Below, one piece after another: positions 24,629 to 34,900 of a stretch of DNA of 64,000 nucleotides; within the stretch, counting starts at the first letter, position 1, and every line of letters starts with the position of its first letter. Location of the stretch: NCBI RefSeq assembly GCF_000003815.2, contig NC_049979.1:22324726-22388725 (forward strand). The letters run 5' to 3'. The position numbers and the translations under genes were made by a program. The notes under the pieces are model-generated. The model searched no databases. It saw only the letters and a program-made list of their open reading frames with translations, and was not told the DNA's origin. This DNA is from Branchiostoma floridae (lineage: Eukaryota > Chordata > Leptocardii > Amphioxiformes > Branchiostomatidae).

Positions 24629-24811
24629 TTGAAAATACTGCAATGTCTTATTGGATATTCAAATGGTACAGCAAGAAAACAAAAAGACAAAGGTGAAATG
24701 TCAGGGGAGGAGCTTTATGAAAAGATAGAAATGGAAAAGAAATATTTGGAAGATGTGTTGTTATCTCTTGATTATTCATGTTTTGGACATTTCCATTTCA
24801 AAAACAAGTGA
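24629..24811 (+). other. Weak candidate exon, charged helical peptide
   Basis: A plus-strand frame ends ...GEMSGEELYEKIEMEKKYLE, DVLLSLDYSCFGHFHFKNK, TGA. The charged heptad-like stretch looks coding, and an acceptor-like tggtacag precedes it, but no family is recognised and no partner exon was found. Confidence 0.2.
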
Positions 24812-25950
24812 CCGTAGGTATTACCGTAACACCGTAACATACTAGATGTGACGTATTTATGGTTTCCACCATGCCTGTTGCAACAATATATATCATGCCA
24901 ATGATATGGACAGTCACAGACAGACAAACTAGAAAGGCAACATTTTTGAAAAAAATGCAGGATGTTTGCGATGGGAAAAGAAAGGAAAAATCGCAAGAAA
25001 AGAAACAGCTAGAAAGGCAAAATTTTCGTGAAAATGCAGCAAGTCTTTCCCCTGGCCTTTTGTCAAGCTTCTTACACACAACAGTATGCCATTAGGTGCC
25101 CCTATAGTAGTGCTGTGTGCCTATGTAAAGCTGAAACTCATGATTCAGGTTCAGGTCCAGACTCCAGTCTAGAGATTCAGGTTCAGGTAAACAATTCTTG
25201 TCTGTACCATATCTGATACAACTTACAAGTCCAAACATTTTTTTTAAATCATCGGGGGCCTTCAAGATCAACTCGCTATTACACACAATGCAGGATTGGA
25301 CAGGTTTTAAAATTCACTTGCCCTTATTCGACTGGCTCAAACCAACTTCTTCATTGGCCCGAAATTTAAATGACATACAACACTGTATTTCTATGCATTT
25401 TTACTTGAAGCAAGAAAATACTTTTATTTTTCAGCAAAAGAACAACAACACTTGAAACCATATAACAATGTTATAACTACAAGACCAAGGAGTAGAGACT
25501 CTTCCAGCTTCCTAAATCTATTCTGTGCACAAATATCATGAAGTTACACAGGCTTTTTATTGACATCATATTAATTATAACTTGAATCCGACGACGACCA
25601 TGTTGGCAAGAAATTGAATTAAACAGTAGCATCTTCATGTGTTTTACAAATGTAACGCTGAAATCCAACATGGCATAGATGACGTCAAATGACAAGCCTG
25701 TATAGCAAGTGACAAGAAGCACCATCATCTTGCTTTACTGGTGTCTCGCATTATAATAGATTAATTCAAAGTACATAATGAATTTACAGTACACCATGCT
25801 TAAATTGCATTAAGTCTGGACTAGACAATCACTGGCTGTAAGAGAAATGGAAGAAAAACAAAAGAATTGCTCGAGTTCAGATTAGGGTGCCTTAATTCTT
25901 GAAGACTGTATAACTATTAGGTAATTTACCCACTCCCTTCTTGATCAAGG

Positions 25951-26018
25951 TTGCAAGTTTCAGTTCTGCCTGGTTCTTCACAATTATTCAAAAGCAGAAC
26001 TGAAACTGGCAGCTTGCA
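25951..26018. other. 68-nt imperfect hairpin
   Basis: TTGCAAGTTTCAGTTCTGC (25951-25969) pairs with GCAGAACTGAAAC (25994-26006) and, after a 7-base bulge, CTTGCA (26013-26018). The size suits a small RNA precursor, but the bulge and lack of a known seed argue for a fold-back repeat. Confidence 0.4.
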
Positions 26019-27384
26019 TACGACGTTTGTGCACTATCTGTGACATCGCTGTTGAAACCGATGTTTTCATGCTGTGATGACTTGCTAACATTGCATATTA
26101 GTACCCACCTGAGTATATTTAACTCGTTTCGGCCGCAGAAACCTCGAATTTGTACATGGGACAATTTCTACACTGTGGATGTCTTCCATTTTCTCTTTCC
26201 CGGGTCGGCAAGTAATTAGAACGCAACAAAACGTTTCCTACCACCATTTCCTTTTTATCCACACATATCTAATAGTTACCCAGCACAATGTACGCTACGA
26301 TAAAAAAGTACATAACTGGTTTGAAAAAGATCAACATTTATGGCATCAATAAATCTTATGAACGGCTCAAGCTGACGACATTTTATCCTATCTTACTGAT
26401 GCGGTTTTTAGGCCAAAGTTCAATCGTGCTGGTCAAAGTTCAATCATGCAGGGGTCAGTGGAGTTCATCTTGGTGAAAAGTTGTTTTGCAAGTTTCGTCG
26501 TATCTACACGGTAAGATATTTCTGGAATTTTTAAAAACCATACCTGAACACTGTCTTGAATTGCCCTTGTTCTACCTGAAGGATAAAGACCAGCATATGC
26601 ATTGTGCTTCCTCTGTTTGTATTTATAGATTATTCTTTTGAAACTGGGTGGACCGTTGGGCATGGGAGGGGTGGGCTGGGCCGTGTGTGGGCATATGCAA
26701 CCGGAAAAGAAAGCTAGGGCGTTGGGTTTAGAGTCTCATTCATGAGCTTTTTTATTACATTGTGAGTACTGTAAAAAGGCTCAGGTGAGCTCATTCATAA
26801 TGAACATTAACTGGAAATGCGCCAAGGTCATTCATTCTACAGACAGCTACAAATTATGTAACTAGCCCTGACCACTCTTAAATTCATTATATGGGGATGT
26901 ATTTGCTTGTACATGTATATATATATAGTGGCCCCAATAGAGTCGTGGAGGGCTGCATTAGAAAATGGTTTCTGGGTTTCCGGTGCTTGAAGATCTCCCA
27001 TTCCTCAGTGATTTTTTTGCATGTCCCAGGCTTCCCTGCAGTCTTACCTACTGGGCAGGGGCTTTCGTGATCTTCGGTTCCTAAAGCAGTCTGCAATACA
27101 ACCACTGTCAACCTTTGCTGATAGAGCAGAATATGCAAAACTGTTCCGGGTTGCCATCTTGCTTAACTCTGTTTGGGACCACCTCCAGGCAACTTTTTGT
27201 AGCCTTTCCGGTTATCGTTGTTTTTGGCGATTTAAACTAGGTCTTAAGTTTAAAATACGGTGGATTCCTGGGTATTTTCACACTATAGATAGTTGGACTG
27301 ATGACAACAGCTGCAGTGCTAATCAGAGATATCCCTCTCTTCCAGTTAGCTTCATGTTTAGCTAAAGTCTCATCATCACTCATC

Positions 27385-27915
27385 ATGAAAATCTTGACGT
27401 TGAGTTTCGTGTGGTCACACATGAGATGGCTCAAGATCCTCATGTATGCCGTCACCTTCCTGGCCACCCTGGTCCTGGCCTCCAAGCGGGACTACGTTTT
27501 ACAGTCATTCAACGGAAACGTTGGGGCTGGGAACTACACCTACTACCAGATGTACCGGGAAGGGGAGGTCACCCTTTTGGTGGAAACGCTAGAGGGCGAT
27601 GCAGACATCTACGTGTCATCCACTAGCCTGTCCCCTGACTTTGATAACTATGACATGAACTCGGTGACTTGTGGGGAGGACAAAGTGGAGATACCCAGTG
27701 ACATGAAGAGACCCGTGGGTATAGGTATCTACGGACACCCCTCTCACGACTCCACCAGGTATCGCTTCACTGTGCTGGTGGACTACTTTTCAGGTAGCGA
27801 GTCATTTGTTCAAGGAAACAACAGAGAAGAAAGCGATGAGGATGTAGAAGAGGAGTCCATATTATGGACCATATTTGTAAGCATATTGAAGATATTGCTA
27901 GATATCTTGGTTTAA
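27385..27915 (+). CDS. C6orf120: C6orf120 (UPF0669) family secreted protein
   Basis: A 176-residue intact reading frame in one exon. A hydrophobic N-terminus (residues ~1-33, ending TFLATLVLAS) is a signal peptide. Family hallmarks follow in order: GNVGAGNYTYY (N-glycosylation sequon at 50), GDADIYVS (71-78), VTCGED (94-99), RPVGIGIYGHPSH (109-121), an acidic stretch, and a hydrophobic tail ESILWTIFVSILKILLDIL. These match human C6orf120 (191 aa), whose GDADLYVS, SVTCG, RPVGIGIYGHPSH and ESVLWTI motifs are at the same places. Its biochemical role is little known. Start: the Met at 27385 has A at -3; the Met at 27421 would give a more compact signal peptide. The frame stays open up to 27301, but a likely acceptor (cctctcttccag, ending 27345) suggests a 5' non-coding exon, leaving a 3-codon upstream ORF at 27354. 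Confidence 0.93.
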   Translation: MKILTLSFVWSHMRWLKILMYAVTFLATLVLASKRDYVLQSFNGNVGAGNYTYYQMYREGEVTLLVETLEGDADIYVSSTSLSPDFDNYDMNSVTCGEDKVEIPSDMKRPVGIGIYGHPSHDSTRYRFTVLVDYFSGSESFVQGNNREESDEDVEEESILWTIFVSILKILLDILV

Positions 27916-30900
27916 GGCATCATGTGACAGTGTCTCTTTGTTAAGAACACGAAGTGTGTATTTCTGTCAAAGTGCAGATATGCTACTTAAACAATGCAGA
28001 ATTTAAGATCAGTTACTAGTAAGACTTCAGGATTGTTATGAGAAGGGAAGTGGAACTGTTCATTTGATTAGATGTGGAGAATATACAGAGTTGATGCTGA
28101 TCACACTCTTCAAAGACATCATATACTGTGATGCAGTTATCCTGGCCAGGAGAAGGAATAGATGCCATTGCAAGAGACAGAATATTTGGAATACCATGAT
28201 GTACTCTGCCAAAGCTGCTACAATATCAAAGTTGTCAAATGTGACTTGCCTTGATGATGTCTTGAACTGTCTTCATACAAAGATTAGACAGGGAACATGT
28301 TATCAAAAATGTCCTCAGCATTTTACTGGTACAGTTTTCCATAATAAAAGATAACAGAGCAGACCAAGTATGTTAGTCCATACAGATTGGGGTTTTGCAT
28401 GGGTGAAAATTTTGTATGTGAAAAATCTGTGTGAAAATATGCAAATTAGCTGATTCACCTTTTGCTGTTTTGGACTTGGAATTAGAATTAAGAAGTCTGA
28501 AAAAGATGACATGAAATGGAATTGCGTATCACATATATAGTTGCAGTCTAGACTACAAAATCTTGTTCTGTCATTTTTTTCAGTAATTTTAGAGTGAATT
28601 TCTAATGTAAAGCTTTCACATACCAAAAAAAGTTCAAAATTTGCACATGAAAGAAACTGCTTAAGAAAATTTGATATGATTTTTCTGCCTAAGAGCACTA
28701 ATTTTGAACTTCTTGTAAATATTTCCCAACATGTTTAGGAACTTTTATTTTTCTACGTGCAAATCTTAGACATGCACATTTTTTGAGCAAGTTTTTCTAT
28801 GCCCAGAAAACCTGTTCCATGCCAAGATTTGTGGGTAGACTATAATAAGGTGGCCAATGAACACTCCTAGGCTGGCTACACTCCTTAGACTAGACCACAA
28901 GTCTATCAAGTGTGACTATTAACTGGAGATTGTGAAGTGTACTTTCTTCTCTCCATGTCATTGTGGGTGGGTATCAAATGTGCTAGTAGGAATAAAGTTT
29001 TGTATAATAATGAGTGTGGCTACTAGGCTGTGATGATGACAGTGATGATGATGGCTGTGTATTGTTGGCTGGAAACATGACTGATGTTATTTTTGCAAGA
29101 AAACCCATGTAACTTCTTGTGAGGTATAGGATTCAAGAGATACCTTCTTGATTATAATCTCCCACAGTACAGATGGAAAAGAGGACAGTATTTGAAGTGG
29201 TGTTGAATGGTCCCACACAGTTACAGATACAATGTATAATGGGTAAGCCTGATGTAATGGAAATTGATTATCACTTGGACTTAATTTTGCAGAATGGGAA
29301 AGGAGACAGTGATTTTTATTTACAGTTCAATTCAAATAATTATGATAAATTGCAAATCTATATTCACAGTGCCACAAAGTCATGGTAGACAGATCACCAC
29401 ACCAAAAAAACCCACTGTGGACATTTCAAGATTTGCCTCAGTGGAACACAGTAACTTGTAGACACAGTATACCTGGACTCCACTAGTTGCTGGCATCTGT
29501 GGTAGATGCAAAATACCCTTATGATTGTGGTTTCTAATATCTATGCTTTCTACTACAATGTACATTATCCATGTTGAAGGATGATATTTACATGTGTCAG
29601 ATGGTTGAAAAAAGATATATAGAATATATATTTCTTATTTGATGTGGTGATTTGGGCCAATGGACCTGGAGGGCAAGTTTATGTGTGTGTAAGGTCATTG
29701 TTTGCTGATGGTAGTTTGTACAAAGGTCTTTTGACTGCCAGTAACATCGAAGGCACATAGAAGTGATGCATGTTCTGTGTAGAACTAAGAAAAGGTAGTC
29801 TTTTGGTGAAAATGACCATCAAAGAAAATAAGAAAGATGGTCCATAGAATTTTGTATCCTGTTCAATATTACTGGTAAATCATATTTTATGCCTAGTTCT
29901 GGTTCATATTGTTTGTCATTCATGTTGTATATGTTATAATTTAATCATAAAATAGCTAGTATCTGTAACTGTAAATGTGATTGAAGAGAATGTGGTCAAC
30001 ATGTATGGTAATAAGATAACTTCTCAAGGGTTGTTGGAATATTTGAATATTGAGGCTAACATAATTGTAAAATGATGATTCCCATCCTTATTGGTGTCAT
30101 AGATTGTACTGTAAATTCATATACGTCTGCAGTGGTTTGATTATGGTGATAGGGAAAGGAGATTTTAAAGTACTGACGTATGTTACACCGCAAATGTCAT
30201 TGATTTGCAATGGCGAGGTCACCCTAAAACTGAGAAAATAAACTCACTGTAAACGTTTAAAGATTTACAGTATGTACAGGTGGACTAAGATATTCAGAGC
30301 ACAATGTACTGCCGATTGTTCACCTTTCCTTTTCTGTGGAAAGAGAATTCTTGCACTCCCTTTGTACAAAATCCAAGTTTATTAAAATTTGCCAAAGTTT
30401 CCTAGAGCAGCTTTACAAAGTATCTCTTAACTCTTGGTTATACACAACAAAGCCCTGATAGTTGTAGACCAGTCTACATTATGTTTTACAACACACATCT
30501 TCATCAGAAACCAACTACAATGTCTTGATATCTTATGTTCAAGAATTGTCACAAAGCACTCCTTTGTTTTCATTACACTTGATACTTAAAAAAAGTTGAT
30601 ATCCGTGAGAAGATGTAATACTAAGTGCCTTCATGATACAGGGGTGCCTAAGCATTCAAAACAATTTTATGAAGCATGAATTTTATAGAACATACATGAA
30701 GCACTATGTAAAATTGTGTGAATCTTATGAAAAATGCACTAAGCACTGAGAAATGTCCTAATCTTATGGAAAACACAGTTTTTGATGGTATACACTCGTT
30801 TGATGCTTTTAGGTAAAAATAAACACAACGAAACATACCTTCTCCTAATGCAGCGGTTGACCGGTTTGAATTCTTGAAAATACCTTTTCCATAAGATTTG

Positions 30901-31663
30901 CATAGTATACTTGATGCATTGTTTATAAAATTTGTATGTTTTTGTACAGTGTTTTTTGTGTGTTTCATGCTTTCATGTCTTTTTCATAAAATTTGTACAA
31001 ATGCTTACGCACTCTTGTGATCTGTGGTAAATAATATGGACTAATAAGTGTTCTCAGCACTGCATGTCTTATAATAGGTTTTCATTAGACACACAATAAG
31101 ATAATTATATGTCCAATTGTCCACATATTGCAAGTGCTTATAAATTTGTCATCAATGAGTAAGTTGTAAGACTCTATAGATAACCCCAGGAAAATGGGAT
31201 TGTCCTTTGTAGAATAATAAATTGTTCTGCTATTTCTGTACATGCTTGCTGTTTCTTACATGTATGACAACACATGGAAGACATGAAAGTTCTTAATTAA
31301 CAAGAACAACATCATCCTTAAAGATCTAGAAACTGGCTCCCATGTCTGCTACAAGCTAACTACGCTTGTACGTTCAGAATACAAAAAATATATACAAGTA
31401 TTTCTAATCAATAAGTTGCATATGTCCCACAGTTAAATGTCCTTTATCTTTAATTGTTAATGAGGGAACCAACAATCTACTTTACAGTACATTTGCTTTG
31501 GTCTTTAATGGAACAAGTAGTCCCATACATGCTAGGGAAAGTTCAGACAATGTCATCGTCATCATTATCACAGTATGAAAATCTAGAACTTTGCCATGAC
31601 TTACTGACATTATATAAAAGAGGCCATCAAAGTTATTTTGTGGAGACAAAACCACACCATCTG
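27916..31663. other. C6orf120 3' side and intergenic DNA
   Basis: AT-rich, with scattered AATAAA hexamers and no further exon. The convergent C6orf120 and LTBP transcripts must both end in this 3.9-kb interval. Confidence 0.55.
28991..28996 (+). other. Candidate C6orf120 polyadenylation signal
   Basis: AATAAA followed by a T-rich stretch, ~1.1 kb after the stop. Other hexamers further on (for example near 30236) are possible, so the 3' end is uncertain. Confidence 0.3.
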
Positions 31664-31669
31664 TTTATT
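31664..31669 (-). other. Candidate LTBP polyadenylation signal
   Basis: TTTATT on the plus strand, i.e. AATAAA in the LTBP direction, about 120 bases after the stop codon. It is the first such hexamer I noticed downstream of the gene. Confidence 0.4.
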
Positions 31670-31788
31670 ACAGTTTGAACTGTCTCATTATCATAAACGA
31701 ATTAGAACGGGGGCACCTTGGAGAACACACTTAAGATATTTTGTCCAACGGCATAGCTAACGATAATAGATGACAGCACAGCTAATCA

Positions 31789-31973
31789 TCATTCCTCTGT
31801 TCTGGACAGTGAGTCCTGTGTGGGCGGTTCTGTGTTCTGTTGCTTCACACAGAAGTTGGGTTGGTCAGGCTTGGGTGCATGACCAGGATGACAGTGGCAG
31901 ATGTAGGAACCAGCAGTGTTGATGCAGGTGCCATTTCTGCACAGGTCTCCCAGCTCCTCACACTCATTCATGT
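31789..31973 (-). CDS. LTBP: LTBP exon 26: terminal EGF and stop
   Basis: A 185-nt terminal exon reading [17 protein letters not shown], then [20 protein letters not shown], a final FCVKQQ, and a 17-residue polar tail ending SRTEE before TGA. It closely resembles the last EGF of human LTBP1 (DVNEC..L..LC.NA.CINTDGSYKC.C.PGY). Part of the exon lies in a 172-bp tandem duplication (31876-32219). Confidence 0.93.
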
Positions 31974-34900
31974 CTGTCATGGGGATAAAAACATTAACAG
32001 GGTTACTGAGATAACTTCATCTTGGGATGAGTTGTGGGTAACATGAATGCATGACCAGGATGACAGTGGCAGATGTAGGAACCAGCAGTGTTGATGCAGG
32101 TGCCATTTCTGCACAGGTCTCCCAGCTCCTCACACTCATTCATGTCTGTCATGGGGATAAAAACATTAACAGGGTTACTGAGATAACTTCATCTTGGGAT
32201 GAGTTGTGGGTAACATGAATGCAGACTTGCTAGCCTCCATAGCATGCTTTCTGGGCCTTTGGGGGTTTATAATACAGTTTTTACTGATGAGTTCTTTTTG
32301 TACTGGGCTGGTTACACAAATGACTCGCAACAAACAACCCAGTGCAAAAAGAAGTAATCAGCAAAAAGTGTAATATAACAAAGCCCCCCCAAAGGGCTAG
32401 AGAGTAGGCTAACCTTTTGCTCTCACCAACAAAATTATGTTTTTGGTGTGTTTGTGCACAGCAAAACTTGAGAAACTGTGGATATTTCTGAGCTGAGATA
32501 TGGTATGTGGGTAGGTGTCAGCAAAACTAAGGGCAAGTTTGATTATGGACCACCTGGCAGCTTCCTGTGGTACTGCAACAGAACTTCTAGTCTTCACATG
32601 TTATTTGCCATTGGCTTGATATTTTGGTGGTAAGTGGTTCCTGGGCTAGAACAGAAGGTTTGTCCCCCTGGCGTAGGGGCATCTTCTCTGGGTAGTTTTA
32701 AAGAACGCTTGCAGATAGATGTGCAAAAGTTAGGTGTAACGAGTCGTTCGGTGTAATATAACCAGCTACTGCCGCGCCGCGTGCCTGCGAAGCTGGTGTG
32801 TTACGCTGAACGGCGGTTATACCGGCTATATAGATACAGATACAGATACAGATACAACCCCCCCCACTACCCAGCAACTTTTTTTGGAAAATAAGTACTC
32901 ACGAAGTGAATGATAGATTGTGACCTTCCATAGTTAATAATTGAAACATGTATGAGGTAAAGACTACCAAAAGTCATTGATCTACAACCTGTACAACATC
33001 ACTCAATCAGACAGAGTCAGCTGACAGATACCAAACATGAGTCTTACCAACACATTTCAGGCCTTTGTTGTCCAGTTTGTACCCAGAGTAGCAATCACAG
33101 ATGTAGCCTCCCCCGTCGACCCTGAGGCAGCGACCGAACCCACAGCCGCCCTCGATCTTACAGTCAGCATCTAACGTCTCCGAAGCGTACCCCTGTTGTA
33201 ACGACTGAGCCTCTGATGGGACGTAGGCAGCGCTCGGGTGTCCCTGCCTGGGTGCCAGGATCCCTGGAGGCAGCTGGGCCGGAGGTGTCCTTCCCGGTGG
33301 TGCGCCCCCGGCGTAAGGTCCCAGCCACCCTGGTCTGCGGTCCAGGCCGGGCTGCTGCCCAGGAATGAGGGGCACCTGGCCTGCGACCGGGCCTGTGTGG
33401 CAGATTTACATGTAAGGTTTGATCTTGTCATGCTTTGAAGTTATGAAGAAAATGCAACTGTTACAGAAAATTTTGGTGATTGTCGGACGATAGCACATGG
33501 ACAGTTCGGGCCCTAGCCAGTCAGTATGAACTGGTGTCCTACATGCCTAGTGCCGAATCGTGTGAACTTTGTAATCAGCCAAGGGTTGTTAATAATGTTG
33601 TTCACTGTGATACCGTGTGACGAATTGAGAAATCTTATATCATTTCCTGAACATTTCCTGAACATACATGCATGTCTTCGACACCAAATTAAATTTAAGT
33701 ATGTTACCTATGTTCTCCATGTAGAAAGCATGTTGGTCTACTGAAGTTCCTGGCTTAATTCGTTCACACAGGTCTCTAAAAGCATCTGTAGAGAATGTAA
33801 AGAAGATACACATGTAGCACTGCACAAAAAGCTTGACATGGCAACCTTGCAACAAACCTCCATTGTATACATCTAATATGCTGCATGATTGTCCTTCACT
33901 GACAATTAAACATCAACACAGTCACATTCCACTTATAAGAATTCAAAGTCAAATAGGTAAAGCCCATGTCAACATTTAGAACCTTCACAAATTTTGCTTC
34001 CAACCAAGGACATTAAAAAAAAATTTAATCTCCTTGTTCCAACCTCTCCACAACCAAGGTCAGCACTGGTTTTTGAGTAGCTTGGAATCCATCCTACTCT
34101 AAATCCAGTTTGAATTCTCTGATTGCATCAAATTAAGATATGACTTTCCTGACTTTGATTTTACAAAGTTAATGGTTGGCTGCTGCAGATAACTTTCAGA
34201 GGTAACCTCAATGATGAACTCCCAACCACAGATGACCTTGCTCATGACTATTTCCCAACCATGGTCCAGGTAGGGTTGAGAGGCCATGGTTGTGTAGGTG
34301 TGAATGGTGCTTATAACTAGTAGGCATCTCACCTGTACCAAGCTTGGGGCAGAGCCTACAGTCCACTCCCCAGGCCTGCACATCACTACGGCAGCAGCAC
34401 TGGGCACGGGTCATGTTGAACGGCAGGGCGTTGGAGCAGAACAGGTTAGGGCCAATCACGCTGGTCCAACAAACATCACGTGGTTCAAATACTGCTGACA
34501 AAATAAAGGTAACACCAGTCAATATTTCAAGCTGCAATATACCCATATTGAGGAGATAATGTTTAGTGCATAGTCCAGACTGGTTGGCAACCTTGCCTCT
34601 GGTCCAAGATGTCAGGACTTTGAATGCCACATACATAGTTTAAACTCATCCGACATGTATGTTACTGGAAAATGTGGTAGTCCTTAAGATGGGATGTTAA
34701 ACCAATGTCCTAGTTCATTAATATCCCCTGTACAGTTATACTGCATATACTCAGCACATACAACCTTTTTCCTCTATCACAACCAGTGGAACATTAGACA
34801 CCTGGCTGCAGTGCGAAGTAGAACAAATCAGTATCACCCTGAGGAAGGTGACAGACGGTCACCAAAACGTTGTCTAGGTAAGACCACACCGATTTTATTG

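Noticed and set aside
24859-25095. Lys/Glu-rich plus-strand frame
   Set aside because: Composition follows A-rich DNA with a repeated AGAAAGGCAA phrase; no homology recognised.
26433-26663. Minus-strand frame with SFKRIIYKYKQ and a GTATGG donor, considered as the first NUDT14 exon
   Set aside because: Resemblance to the YxRPxxxxYRQ start is too weak, and two unrelated in-frame segments would have to be tolerated.
28064-28698. Frames of ~96 and ~127 residues downstream of C6orf120
   Set aside because: Low-complexity, no motif; lie in the expected 3' UTR or spacer.
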